In this document: in pieces, positions 1 to 13,070 of the stretch
Layout of the letters: every line of letters starts with the position of its first letter
Position numbering within the stretch: the stretch's first letter is position 1
NCBI GenBank assembly: GCA_001600695.1
Contig: BCKQ01000014.1
Coordinates: 289,509-353,508, forward strand
Direction: 5' to 3'
Source of the DNA: Ascoidea asiatica
Lineage: Eukaryota > Ascomycota > Saccharomycetes > Ascoideales > Ascoideaceae
Length of the DNA: 64,000 bases
Made by a program: the position numbers and the translations under genes
Notes under the pieces: model-generated
Databases searched by the model: none
Seen by the model: only the letters and a program-made list of their open reading frames with translations
Told to the model about the DNA's origin: nothing

Positions 1-1041
1 AACGGAAATACAAAACTTTGTTGATGCGGATTCTCCAGCAATGGGATATCAGACAGTTACTTTGGCTGTTTCCAGTGCTGCAATCAATCAACGGAAACTA
101 GTTCAGTTAGACGGTAAGAATGCTTTTCCTAACGGTCCAGTTGACCAAGCTGTCTTTTTCAACCTCCTTCTGCTGCTGATACTCCTGTCAACAAGATATG
201 GAAATTAAACAAAGGATTGTAGGGTTTACAAAAATTTCTGCATATTTTGTTCAACAGTGTCAACAATGTGATTGTGAATCGAGGTTAAAAACAACCAGTT
301 CTTGAATCTTGCTTGTTTCTAAAATCTGACTCCATTCTTACAATCTATGTTCATGACATTCTTATTTCTGGTCAAACTGCTGCAGTTATTGATAAAGCTA
401 GAAACTAACTGGAAACAAAATTTATGGTGAACTTCATGGGATATGCATATGTGTTCTTCGGTATTACAATTCCAAAAACCGGAAATGATATCAAAATGAG
501 ATCCACTGGTTTTATTTCCAGATTAGCTGAATATTATGAAATTTCCAGAGAAAAAGTTATTTCATCACCATTGGTTACTGCATTTGATGCTTATGATCAT
601 CCAAGTCAACAACTTAATGAAACTGAGCATTCAAAGTATAGGTCCATTGTTAGTTGCTTCTCACTAATTGCAAATACAGTCAGATTGGATATTGCTTGTG
701 CAACTTCATTGCTTTCCAGGTTTCTACCTACTCCTAGAACAATTCATTTGCACGCTGTTTTGAAAGTTCATCAGTACTTAGCTCAAACCAATGACTTTCC
801 TATTCATTATTCAAAAGCACAATACTGGTACTTTACTACCAGTATTGTATTTTCCGGAGTCAACGTTCAATGAAGCGGCTGCAATGTTCGTATCATTGAT
901 TACAATTCGGTAATTTAAGAAAAAAAAATAAAACTATTAACAGTTTTATTTTCTTCTACTGTCATTGAAATTTGATTCTCTATTTTTAGACTTCAATATC
1001 GAACGGCAACGTCTATGTCAGGGGCAGTATGAGCTACATTA
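1..1041 (+). pseudogene. Ty1/copia reverse transcriptase / RNase H remnant, 5' truncated by window edge
   Basis: Read in shifting frames, this stretch gives the copia-type RT order. Near position 110 is LVQLDGKNAFPNG, the degraded form of the QxDVxxAFLxG motif. Near 195-240 is IWKLNKGL followed by a stop and GLQK, corresponding to the family's LxKxLYGLKQ. Near 345-375 is YVHDILISG, the YVDD box with its first Asp changed to His. From 424 to 873 a frame stays open with SKYRSIVSCFSLIANTVRLD and a run matching the copia segment that follows the RT (YRSxVGxLxYLAxxTRPDI). At least three stops and several frame changes make it inactive. It is the 3' part of an element whose 5' part lies outside the window. 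The family call is firm; boundaries are approximate. Confidence 0.85.
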
Positions 1042-1920
1042 TGTTGGAAATTCTGAAATGTTTGAATAATTACTTTCCGTCCCATGTGAGTGATCGGTTC
1101 TGAGGTTTATCTCAAAAACCATCGAGGTGTTGCTGGCGAACTTTTCTTTTATTATTGGTTGTGCACCTTGTAGTTCGCTGTAATTTGAACAATTTTTTTG
1201 GATAATTGTACCTTCCTCAACGGAGAAGCTGCTTAGTTTTTGGCATACCGGTTATAGCTGTACTTTGCGTTGCCCAGACACAGCTTTACTGCTAATGAAT
1301 ATCTAATTTTGGATTAGGTATACGAGTGCTTCCACCCAGATAAAACTGTTTGAAAAATTTTGAAATTGAGGTCTTCACAACCCTGAGATTTCTGAGATAC
1401 CGTTACAATTATCTCCTTGATCAAGGTGGAAATTCAAGCGGGAATACAGGCACGTGGAGCTTACGAAATGCCATTTCGTCCCGCGACTTATTGTTCCGGA
1501 AAAGATCTTGGTAATTTTTACAAGGCGATAAAACAATTTCATTTTTCGACCGGAACTTTGTCGCAGTACCCTGTTAGCCGAGCCTTTATCCGCTGCTATC
1601 GGATTGTTAGTCAATTTATTGTTATGTTAGAGTAAAAGTACAATATTCTAAGCTATTCTTAGATTTCCTGGAAATGCCTAGTTTAGTCTACGTCTACATT
1701 ATATTGCTTTCTCGGAACTTCGGTGAAGGTCTCGAATGTACCAGAAAGTTCTCGGTCTCCATTTTTCATTCTTCGCTTGTAGGTCCGTGTGAGTCTGGAA
1801 TGCACTCGAATTTCGGTCTTTGTTAACAGAATGTCATTAACTCTTCCGGAATGCAACACTATTATTTTTGTTATCTCAAGTATGGTAAGTTAACTTGAAC
1901 AACCACATTCTACACAGGTA
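1042..1920 (+). repeat. Possible copia 3' LTR following the RT remnant
   Basis: A purine-rich GGGGCAGTA lies just upstream of TGTTGGAAATTCTG at 1042, the typical start of a yeast LTR. No second copy lies in the window, so the right end is a guess placed near a CA at about 1920. No gene is visible between 900 and 1965; short open frames there look like chance. Confidence 0.3.
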
Positions 1921-1964
1921 TTGCGAAGATAGGTTTCCCCCTCCTACTTAGTCTGTCATAAAAC

Positions 1965-2873
1965 TGTTGTAAATTCTCATTCATTTCACAAATTTACAAT
2001 TTCGAATTATATAATCAACTCTTTTACTTACTTTGTATTAACCAATTAACTCGTGCTAATCGATGATCTAAAAAAAAAACTAAATAAATCATATAAAAAA
2101 TCAGAGGAAATTGATTCCATTTATCTTAATTCAGGAGTCCTACGGGGTCCCGCAGAACTATCCAGAATTCTCGGGAAATCCCAAAAGTCCGAGGATTCCG
2201 TCGTACAATCGGGGTGGAAATCAAGTTTACCTTGTAAAAAGGGTTGAAAACTTGATTAGAAATTAAATGAAATTCACATTTCAATTTCACCATAGTAAAA
2301 CAATCAGCCCACTTTCCAGTGGGGTAGACAATCGCACTAATTGCCGGGAATAATTTTTAATCCCGAAGCCGTACTCGGAATAGATCCCTTACGGGACTAT
2401 CTCCACTAGTCTCCTGTTTACTCCGAGACAATTCGGTATACGCAGTGAGAATTATACCTTATCTCACATGAAACTAAGCTTAGCCAATCCAGCCATCCAG
2501 ATGGCGTCCCTGCCTGGATCCGATTGGCCTTTCGGTTTTAACATCTATCCGGATTGTCGCTAAATCCTAACTCCTGTTTAATTCTCCTCGTACCGAGTGG
2601 CTTAGCTTTAATATGCTCTTAAGGGTTGTACGACTATGGCTCGTACAAATCTCAAGGTCTTCTCTACTTTGTACGCTATACCTGACGTAAGCACCCATGA
2701 GTTATGCCCAATTATGGCTCTCTATGCATAATTATACATAGTGTACACACATTATTGTATAATACATAACTCTTTTACGTTTACTATAGATTCGTGTCTT
2801 TTAGACCTTCACCACCTATGGTGTTAGTACCAATATATGACCTAGCATATATAGATCTCTATTATGTCCAACA
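1965..2873 (+). repeat. LTR-like direct repeat, copy A (~0.9 kb)
   Basis: This copy aligns by eye with 5768-6789 over nearly its whole length. Shared blocks include CAATTAACTCGTGCTAAT, TACCTTGTAAAAAGGGTTGA, CTTTCCAGTGGGGTAGACAA, TATCTCACATGAAACTA and an end rich in CATATATAGATCTCTA. It starts TGTTG and ends CAACA, the terminal inverted bases expected of an LTR. It is richer in GC than the host genes. Copies A and B differ by many substitutions and indels, so they are old. Confidence 0.75.
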
Positions 2874-3651
2874 ATAAGGAGGGGTCTTACATCCCATATT
2901 TTCTATATAATCTTTATATATTTTAACTTCACTTAATTATTTTTTATAAGTTGAATTAGATAAGTTCTTAGTAATAATTAAATATTCCTTTCGAACGACA
3001 ATCAAATTTATTAATATATTTGGAATATCAATTGCTTATTAAAGATAAGTATCCCTTTATTCTTTCATTGTTTTCTATCTGGCAAGGTAAGTCAGAGTAC
3101 GACTTTAACTCTCTGATTATTATACTTACAAGAGAGTGATCGCGAAAACTGATTAATCCTGTGGCATCTCATTTCCTTCCGCATTATTTAAGGTACTTGT
3201 CGCCATTATAGAACGTAGTTCCTCTCTGTCTGGTTATTAAGCTTACTTAGTTTATCGTAATGCTTTAACCAAAATTGAGTGACCTGATAATTTGAAGTGC
3301 TTTTCTTCTACTCATTGCAAATTCAAAATTAATGCAAATTTAGTATTGTATGGAATGTTCAAAACAATAAAAGAATTTACTAATATAATTTGTTTAATAT
3401 TACTCTGTATTTCAAATAAATTAGTTTACTAATATTTCCGCTTACAGTTTTTATTCAATGTTTTCTGTTATATTTATGAATTCAAAATCCAATTTAAAAT
3501 AAACTTAAATATCAAAGAACATAACCAAACAGTAAAAAAAAAACTGAAAAAAAACAATACCAAAATCTTATAGTTTTACAAATTTTATAGCTTCAGTTGA
3601 TCAATAACATATTATTACATATTTTAACTCAATATTATATAATGATAACTG

Positions 3652-5767
3652 AAACTATTAACTCTTTCGCAACACAATTCAATCATAACATCGCTCTAAA
3701 TGAATTCACGTTCAATAAAATTGATAAAGAAATTACATGAATTGCTCAACCAATCAACGACTTTAGATCTTTAGATAAAAGATTTAAAAATCAAGATTCC
3801 AATGTTGTTCAATACAGTGAGTACTTTGATGAACTAAAATCTACCATTGCTACACAAAAAATCTTATATAGATATTGTTCAAGATATGCTGACATAATAA
3901 CATCGTTTTTATCTAAAAAAAAAACTGTTAATGACTGTCCTGTTCAAAATAAAACAGAAGTACAAGTTTCTTCTGCCTCGAAAACAATGAACCCCGGTAC
4001 GTCTGAAAATATTACTGGCCATTTGAATTGTAATACTACTGAAGCTGATAAGGCTAGGTTTTTCGAACCTCAAGAGAATATCAAAGAACAAATTGTAACT
4101 GCCCTATTTACCATCTGCTGTTCCCAAAATTGAAAAGCATTCACACGGTTTTTAGATCCCCAAAGTAAATAACCAAAACTTATTCAATGACCAGAATGAG
4201 GTTAAAAACTGGAGAGATGATCTTAATTAAATTCAATCTTTTGAAAGCAAGGTTGACTCTGACGCATCTGAAATCCAAAGGCTGAAAGTGCCTTACTTCT
4301 ACCTGGTATGGCTATAAACTGAGATACTTCTGCTACTCGTATGGCAGGTACTTCAATCCCTCCAAAATTAAAAGCAAACATAATAATTAAAGATAGACAT
4401 ATTATAGAAAACTAATTCTAAAATTACAATATATTGAGACGTACATTAAAATCGATAGGTTAATATATGATTTCCCGGGTATGGATCTTTATATCTATAT
4501 TCTGGAAACTACAAATTTAGAATGGATTAACATCGTGAAAACCATTGCAAGAAATAGTTCAAGAAATTCTTCGTGCCCTGCTGCATATGCCTTCATTCTG
4601 GGAGGCATTGACATAGATTAAAATTATAGGGCTTTAGTTCAATAATTCAAACAAATCAAACATTCTGAAAATGAAAAACTTGTTAATCATCTTACGAGAT
4701 TTATAACTTCCTATGAAAGTCTTCCTTTAAATAGTCTTTCTAGTCGTTTCCTCTGATGAACAACCATTTCTCAAATTAAAAATAAATTTCCTCATCAAAT
4801 TCAATGAGAAACAAAATTTCCCCCAACTATTGAATTATTTAATAGAGAACTCAATTGGTTCACTGCAGGAGATGTTTTTATAGCCGTTTTTATAGCTGTT
4901 TTAAATGAAGCTCTTATTCTCAGTGATATTTATATGTTCAACAATCTTGAATATGTTATTGATTCGAATTCCAAAATAAACTTCAATAAAATTCGTTTGA
5001 CCGGCCAAACGTCTTACTTCGGTAATCTGCCAATACATTTCCGAAATTCTTGTTTCTGGTATCGAAAACACAAAACAATTTGCAAACAGGGAACCTGCGA
5101 ATAGAAAATCGAATGGTAATTCCAATTCTAGATACAAAAATCAACATGACAAGAAATCTAGCTACACGGTCCCTGAAGAAGCAGTGCAGGATGACCAACT
5201 TCAGAAAACAGAGCGTTAGCTGTCCTGGGAATCCTTGTCTGAAGATGAACACTTTAGATCAATTAACACCAATAACAAAACGTTTCGTAATAAATACTCG
5301 AATTCTACTGTTAATGATAAAAAGATGAAAATTCCTTTTGCCACTGGTGGCGAATCCAACTATTTTTTTGATTATTCTTTAAAACGATTTGAAATAAAAA
5401 TGCTTAAAGCCTAAGTATTCAACAGTTCATGGCTTTGTAGGCGCACTGATGGTCAAGAATGATGTCATTTTACGGCTATTCATTGAAAACGTTGGTTTTG
5501 TTGACCTTAAATGTGCGGTTTTACCATAAAGTTTAAGAACATCTCTCGATATCACTATTTGAAGTCGATTTTTTATGCCACCATATGTTTTCTGCAAATG
5601 ATAATGATAAATTTTGAATTATGGTTTTTGATGATTTTGAAAAGTTTCCTTTCAAACCAGGGAGTATGCATGAACTACAAAAAGTTTACGTCTACACATG
5701 AAAACCGAATCAGAAACAGGAGTTTGATGTTAAGAAATACCCTTAGTTAAATGATCCAACTCGAAGC
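3652..5767 (+). pseudogene. Gag-like remnant of a Ty3/gypsy-type element
   Basis: Starting at an ATG at 3652, a Gag-like peptide can be read with scattered stops (MITETINSFATQFNHNIA..., then SEYFDELKSTIATQ). After frame changes comes a second block, YIYILETTNLEWINIVKTIA at about 4490-4555, and a hydrophobic block to about 4920. There is no clear zinc knuckle and no aspartic protease motif. I infer Gag from its place between the LTR-like repeat and gypsy pol, its length and its composition, not from a motif. The short open frames on both strands at 4900-5330 look like shadows of this decay. Confidence 0.45.
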
Positions 5768-6789
5768 TGGTTATTATCAGTTTTCATTCATTTTACAAAA
5801 TCGAATATTTAAAGTTTAGTTACTTACAAACTAGGTATTCATCAATTAACTCGTGCTAATTGTTGATCTAAAAAGACAACCAAATAAATTAGATAAAAGA
5901 AAACAGGGAATCGATTCCTTTTACATTATTTCTGGATTCCTACGGGGTCGCGGAGCACAATCGAGAATTGTTAGGTATTCACAAAAGCCCCGGGATTCTG
6001 GGGTAGAATCAGCGTAAGAATCAAAGTTACCTTGTAAAAAGGGTTGAAATCTTGATTTGAAATCAATTAAGCTTCAAATTTCAATTTTATCATACTAACA
6101 CCTATCAGCTCACTTTCCAGTGGGGTAGACAACCAATGTAATTGCTGGTACCCTTTAAGCCCAATGCACCCACTAGTAATCGATTATTAAAGGACTACCT
6201 CGACTATTGTCCTGTTTATTTCGAGACTATTCGGAATAGGCAGTGGGAATTATCCCTTATCTCACATGAAACTAGGTTTACCCATTCAAGAATCCAGGAT
6301 TTTCTCCTCGGTCCGATTGGCCTTCAACATCCATCCGGATAGATGCTAAATGCTAAGTCCACTTCTACTCTCCTCGTACCGACCGGCTTATCTTCAATAT
6401 GCTCTTAGAGATTTTGTATCCTTGGCTGGTACCAATGTCAAGATGTTCTTTACTTTGTCCGCTATACCCGATTTAAGCGCGCATGTCCGATTCCATGTGA
6501 CTGGAATATTACATGCTATACGATCATCTGTTTACCTGTGAATAGACTTATGAAGTCTAATATAAATTGACGCATTCCTCGAGCAACTTAATGCTATTTT
6601 TTTATTGATATGAATATGTTTGCGTATTAATTCTTCTCTATGCATCACTGTATACAATGTATAGAGGTGATTTTGTACTACATGAGTTTGTTCCGGTTAA
6701 TATAAATTCCTGTGTTTTACACCTTCACCTCTTAAGGTTATAAAAACCATATATGCCCTACCATATATAGATCTCTACGATTTCCAACA
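5768..6789 (+). repeat. LTR-like direct repeat, copy B (~1.0 kb), between gag and pol remnants
   Basis: This is the second copy of the repeat at 1965-2873, about 110 bp longer through small insertions. It starts TGG and ends TTTCCAACA. No 5-bp target duplication is visible (GAAGC before, GTTAC after). Its position between a Gag-like block and gypsy RT is not the normal order for one element, so it is either a later insertion or a recombination junction. Confidence 0.75.
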
Positions 6790-8960
6790 GTTACCCACCT
6801 CCCTCGAAACTCTGTTCAAACATACTACCCAAACAACATCTGAATCACCAATGTATATCGGAAGCTACAACTATACTCCTCTTCTTAACAAATTCGCTGA
6901 AGCACTTCTTGAATCAAACTGAGACACTGGAGTATTTTTGAAACCAAAAGTGGTTGACCCTTTCGTTTAGTTCTTGTTCGAAAAGTTGATAAAGGTTTTT
7001 GAGTGTGTGTTGGTTATACGAAATTAACTGCCATTAGTGTTTGGCATTATATTCCTTTACATTCTACTGATATTGGTCTAAAAAATCTTAATGGTGCTAA
7101 ATAGTTCACTTGCCTAATTATGATAAATAGCTTTTACTAAATTCCTTAAGATAATGATAGTAAAGCTAAAACAGCATTTTCATCCAATTCATGTCATTAT
7201 GAATTTAATCTATTGGCTTTGGGCGTAGTCCATGGTACCTATACCTCCCAATCATCTATGAAAAAAATGATAGGTGATTAATTATGTTCTGCTTTTTGCT
7301 AATCATATAATTATTTATAGCCATAATAAGTTAGAGGAACATTGTTCAAGTTAATGAGGTCATTACTCAACCTGAAAAAGAAAAACATTTTAAATGTCAA
7401 GAAGTCTAAATTCTTTTGCATGGATGTTAAATTTTCAGGGCATATTCTTTCCTCTGAAGAACTAAAAACTGATCGGACAAAGATTAACAAGATCTTAGAT
7501 TGGCCATTACCAAAGTCAATTATTACTTTAAGAGGTTTTACTAATATATGTTGATATTATCGAAACTTTAAGTGAAATTTTTCTCAACAGATAATCTATC
7601 CTACTGTTTCATTTTTTGGCGCCCCTAAACAAGGAACAAAAATTGAACTAAATCTTTCTCTGATTCAAGCACTCACAACAATGTACAAAATCATTAACTA
7701 CTGCTCCTGTCTAAAAAGTATTTTGTCCTCAGAAAGTTGCAATCCTACAAACTGATGCTTCAGATATTGCCTTGGGTTTGGTATTACTCCAACCATATAT
7801 ACAATAGAGCACTAAAAAAATTCGAAGGTATCTTCTTCATTTTGAATCAAGAATATTTTCAAAATCGGAACAAAAGTATTCTGGTCAACACCAAGAACTT
7901 TTGCCAGTTGTTCATTCATTGATTCATTGTCCATATAATGAACTATGCAAAATTAATTTAACACCTGATCATCAATCTGTTCAATATATTACAGCTAAAT
8001 CCGCTCCCTGAAATAGAGTTATAACATTTATTAAACTCATTTAACATTATTTTTTTGATATTCAATATAAGAATAGAAAACAAATTGTTTTTTCTAAGTT
8101 ACTCTCCTTAAAAACTGTTTTGGTTGTTAAATATGAATTGAAAACTTAATGGAAATTGATGAACTTAGTGAAAGTGCAACTAAAATAAAAACTCACAAAA
8201 CCATTAAGGATTTCTGTGAAGTTGGTCTTAGTAAAATTAAAGAATATCTTTAAAATAAACAACTTTTCAAAAATCTGTAGTCCAGATTTATCTTTTCTTA
8301 CTTTATGTTTTAGGAGAATGAACTTCAGATTACACTTGAAGCTCATTCACGTACTGTTTTCAGTGACGAAATGTTACAGAAGTTTCTTGAAAGTTCCTCC
8401 TTCCGATTCTCAAGGTTCCATTGGAAATTTAGCAAACGGAGTGAATGAGAAATTCTTTCACCCTGCTATTTTATTATCTCGTCAAATTATTACAGATTGT
8501 CTTCATTGCCAACCTGTCAAAAAGCCATCTGTTTTCACTAACAAATTCACTGCAATTCCTGTTACAAACAGCTTTTACTATATGGGATGGATTAGTTTTT
8601 TGCTCTTCAAAATAAATCTTCTGTTAGTAAATATTGTGTTACTGCCATTGATTATGGTACACTTTATGCTTCTGTGGTTCCACTACCGGATTGTGGTTAA
8701 TTAAAAGTTTTAAATTTAGTACAACCTAGAGTCCCAAAGCATTGTCAAATGTACCAAACTAGCATGGGTAGTACTTCTCGTTTTGTTTCAAACAATATTA
8801 TTGAACTTGTTCCTCAAGCCCCCAAACAACCCAACACCACAACATATATCCCAGAAATTAATTGTAAATGTGTAACGTTTGATCCAATCTTCAGCCAAAT
8901 TCTATTGAAGTTGAATAATTTCCTACAATGGGAACTTCTAAACATGGCTTTATTGATTTA
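6790..8960 (+). pseudogene. Ty3/gypsy pol remnant: RT, RNase H, integrase
   Basis: Directly after copy B the frame reads LLNKFAEALLES, the linker found before gypsy RT. Then come VCVGYTKLTAI (RT block for DYRxLN), KTAFSSNSCHYEF (KTAFxxxxGxYEF), and at 7342-7554 an open frame with LNVKKSKFFCMDVKFSGHIL followed by DWPLPKSIITLRGF, both diagnostic of gypsy RT. RNase H is weakly seen near 7735. The integrase H2C2 region is at 8450-8540 (HPAILLSR...ITDCLHCQ), followed by YCVTAIDYGTLYASV of the catalytic core at about 8635. Many stops and frameshifts show it is dead. RT before integrase identifies the superfamily. No 3' LTR was found. Confidence 0.85.
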
Positions 8961-11533
8961 GTACAGGTTCCAAAAACAGAAATTTGGATTTGTAGTGTGC
9001 TTGCCTGCTTTTGGTTTTAGCGCAGGTTTAAACAGTAGTACGCTAAGATATTCAACATGACCTAAAATACGGCTCTCCAAAAGATCCCAAAGTAAAACCG
9101 AAAAATGGAATGCCAATATACGAAAAGGAAGCTGTCTCAGACATCAACTTTGACAACTCAAATACCGACCCGAAACTTTGCAAAGACCGATAGTGCATTA
9201 AAAGATTTTTTGTTGGCGATTCTGTTTTCAGCTATCAGTGGAATAGTATGGTGCTAATGTATGTGTATGCTTACTTACCGCTGAAGTGGTTTCATAAAAA
9301 TGTTGATACGCGTGCAACATCTCGCTGTTAAATCACAATTAACGTAAATAGTAGTAAGTTCATCCTTAGTCTGTAGCCTCACTGTTCATTATCAAAGTCT
9401 TTTAAAATTGGGAACTAGTTATAAATAGTAATGCGCAATGGTTGAGTGGAGCACGCAGAGCCCTTGACCTGCAAAGGTGGCCCGATGGCGATGTGAAGCA
9501 CTGCCCGTTTTCACAGTAGGTGTTGGAAAACATGTGCGGGTATTTTACTGTTTCAGCAGAAACCGTCGGAAACGTCCAACTATCGCGATTGTGCTCAAAA
9601 TGTTTTGTTGGTCTTACCTTGCTTTAACCACATCAGTGGCTGTCGCATGTTTTTATTTTTCCGTAAAGTTTGCTGTGCCGCTCATATATACATAGCATTC
9701 TTGGTGCTCTGAATATTACAGGATAATTCCCTGCACCAGTTTCGAGTTTTTTTCAAGTATAAAAATATATTTTTCACAAATGGATTTCGAACTTTTGCTG
9801 CATATGGTTACGCCCCTCTGGTTTCCAGTAATGAGAATCGGTTCTTTCAACCTCAATTGTGTTTATCCAAATGGTACATATTTTAAGTTTTAATTAATAA
9901 TTGATTTCATTTGATTTCGATTTTTTTCCAGGAATACTAAATTGATTTGTTAGAACTCAAATTAATTTGGAAATTTAAACATGTTTCCCTTGTTGTAAAA
10001 ATGCAGATATAACTCTCAGACGTTTTGATAGCCCATTCAGGTTGTACAAACAAAACAGTCTGCTCCTGGCAGTGAGTACCAAAAAGCACAGTTTGACAAA
10101 CAGTTCTGTAAGTACAAAATGGAGAATAGAAGTTTTTTAGTCCTTACTCAATCTACGTAACCTCAATTTAGATCGAAAGGGTCATTCGACAAGTGTAATG
10201 TTTTTTTTATCGGAGGTCCTAAAGATCTGTCAGTTAGGCCATCTAAATGAAATTGATATCTTAAAGAAAAACAACAACAATTGAAATTCTTTTCTACTAA
10301 AGCTGTAAATAAGAAACAAATCGTTCGAGATATGTGTATACCAAAATACAGTGGAACACATAACGCTTAATAATTAATTAAAATTTATAGGTCGACATGG
10401 GGCTCGAGCATTATGCCCCTAGCGCTCCGACTGACATCTAAGGTAAAGCTGTTTTGCACGTCATTATGATTGCTGTTACTGAACAGCACAATTAAAAAAA
10501 GCTGTTGAAATTTTGACATGTTTCTATTTTTCAATACAAATAAAGCAACCAAAAAACCCTCGATTATATTAGTGATTTCAGGGAACGTAATAGTAAGCAT
10601 AATTTTTGTTTTTATTAGCTAATACAGTCTGCATATAAATGATAAAGATAATTGTCTTAATGTCAAGTATTTGCCATGGGCCTTTGGATTTTAAAAAAAA
10701 TGATTGTCGTTTGGAATTCTTAATCCAGCTGTATCCAACAACTAATATTGTACCACTAATCTAAAGAGTGAAAATTGAGCTTCCCACTACCACACAACCC
10801 CAATGGGTGCTAGACAAACTGTATTTTCTGATTATCGGTTCATTACAAAAGTGGGCTTCGCTGATCACTCACTAAGTTTTAACCTTTTTAGAATGTTTTA
10901 GTATTTTTCAATAGCATTTACAAAAACACAACATCTGGTTCCTAGGAAATCAGAAATTCATATTACTTTTAATGGTCCTCGAATAGTTATATTTTTGCTA
11001 GCACTCTCCACATTTTCAATACAATAAGGAGAATAATTTGCGGATTTTGTAAAACTGTTCTAACTACTACAACTGTCTCAGATCTTATCATTTGTTAAAC
11101 ATTATTTAGTCACAGTTTCCAATCATCTGTCCGATTACCGCTTGCTCTGACAGAAACTAATTAGTTGCTAACGGATTACAAATTCGAAGCAATGAATCGG
11201 CATTTTAATAGCTAATCTAGTTGCCGCTCACAAAGTATAAAATATAAGTGCATTTTGTCTTAATGATGCCACGGGTTTTAAAAACATGAAAAGGTTTTAT
11301 GTTTGGAGATTTTTAATTTAATTAGTTGTCTAGAACATCAACCAAAAATGTGGGTGATTTTGTGACTCTTTAAAACAGATGTGACATGTTATCCAGCTGA
11401 CATTGTTAGGTAAACTGGCTTAACGACAGAGTGGCTTTTTTAGACAAATTTAATTTACCGAGTATCAGGTTTTTGGTAATGGTTACGAATGCACTTCGGC
11501 TCACCACAGTTATGTTAATGCTAACATAATTAA

Positions 11534-11608
11534 GATCGCTGATAAAAATAACAAGCAAGTTACCCTGTAAAAATAATGGATTTTGTCTTGCATAGAACAT
11601 GCAAAATC
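11534..11608 (+). repeat. Inverted repeat arm 1 (partner 12640-12714)
   Basis: The reverse complement of 12640-12714 aligns with this segment, sharing ATCGCTGAT, AAGTTACCCTG, ATGGATTTTGTC and ATAGAACA in order. Both arms can be read as the similar peptides IADKNNKQVTL and IADEKNKEVTL, suggesting relics of one coding sequence in opposite orientation. Confidence 0.65.
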
Positions 11609-12483
11609 AATTGTGATTACTACCCTTTAAATCATAAAATTGTGAAGCAACATTTTTTCAGCTATTATGTTTTTTTATAGATTATTACTTCTCGCTTTAT
11701 TAGACATTTTCGAATTTGTATTTGACTAAAACGTGTGTGATCTAAAAGACCATTTAATTAAATCTAACTATTCACAACTATAATTAAATTTATCTCTTAT
11801 AAATATCAATTAAATTATTCTTATATGTCATATAGATAATATCCTGGGTTTCTGTGTAATCTTTCGAATATATGTTTGTTAGTAAATTTTGGTTTTTTTT
11901 TCATTTTTTTTATAGAAAATTTATTACCATGATAAAATCAAAATTTACAAAAGTAAAATGGACAATTCTACATTTTTGTCCATTACCCAAAAACCTTGGC
12001 TGTTTCATGTAAGTCTCCCACAACACACGTTCCGCATGTGTGGTGACATATTTGGTCTTATCAGAAATCTAATAGTATTGTACAAAAATGCGGAATCTGT
12101 TTTATATGTGATTATTACAAAAGTGCTGAGTGTAAGTAAACATTATTGAAAACTTTGTAATTGTTTACTAGAAATGCGGGAGTTTGTTTATATTTAGCAA
12201 GCACATTAGAATTAATACAAAGTTGTTAAACAAAGTAACATGTTTCTGTGAACTTTTACAATTTTTCAATCATGCGGAGTACAGTGCGGGATTTCATAGG
12301 AACTTTGAAATTATTACAAAGTTTTTAAACATTATCATTTTGCACTTAGAACTTTGCCATGGTAGCAAATAGCCATTAGTATTACCCGTGATGCTATGTT
12401 AATCTCAATCCGCAAATTGGTATTGCGGACCAATGAGCCAGACTTGTACTAGCTAATCTAAGTTCTACCCACGGAGCAGCAGG

Positions 12484-12506
12484 TTTTTGGTAATTATTAC
12501 CAAAAA
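12484..12506. repeat. Perfect short palindrome
   Basis: TTTTTGGTAAT is followed by one base and its exact reverse complement, ATTACCAAAAA. The motif AGGTTTTTGGTAAT also occurs at 11466, but without the second arm. Confidence 0.7.
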
Positions 12507-12639
12507 ACTTAGGTTTATATTTTAGTACCTAAATCATTGTCCCTTTATGAAAACCGTGAATAATCAACATTATTGTGTTAGTAAATAAAGTATGCGTAAG
12601 AAAGAGCTCCCTTTTGCATATTAGGATTCTCTTAGATTT

Positions 12640-12714
12640 CAAATTGCTTGTTCTATTGACGACAAAATCCATTTTTGTTTGCAGGGTAACTTCCTTGTTC
12701 TTTTCATCAGCGAT
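12640..12714 (-). repeat. Inverted repeat arm 2 (partner 11534-11608)
   Basis: This is the reverse-orientation copy of 11534-11608, with matches spread over about 75 bases. On the minus strand it lies in a 64-codon open frame containing VTLQTKMDFVV. No known family is recognised. Confidence 0.65.
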
Positions 12715-13070
12715 GTTATCCACTTTATGAGGTGGTTACATAATCAACAAAATTTCTCGACTATGGAGGAATTGGAAATCGGGAGAAAAAATAAAACATG
12801 ATCGCATTGCCGAGAATTATCAGAATGAAATCATTAATATCGAGCGGTCAATAAAATTAGGTTGCGTGTGACTGGTAAGTGTGGCGCAGTACAGATATTT
12901 TCTTTTAGTGTCCAGATGAAATACTAATATAAATATTCTTTCCTCACTCATCTCATTTATCTGAACTTAACTATTAATTTTTTACATATTTGAGCACCAT
13001 TTTATCTATCATAGTATATCAATAATTTAAATTAAAACTACTGACGAAAGATTATTATTTACATTAACAC

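Larger units (their letters stand above)
8961..13070. other. Gene-free region with diverged repeats
   Basis: I see no gene, tRNA or complete element in about 4.1 kb. Base composition is more balanced than in the host genes. It contains the inverted pair 11534-11608 / 12640-12714, a perfect palindrome at 12484-12506, and a loose repeat at 12088-12330. The last ~100 bases before 13071 are AT-rich and presumably hold the WWM1 promoter. Confidence 0.6.

Noticed and set aside
9425-9500. tRNA-like A box (GGTTGAGTGG) suggesting a tRNA gene
   Set aside because: No B box (GGTTCGANTCC) follows and no acceptor stem pairs.
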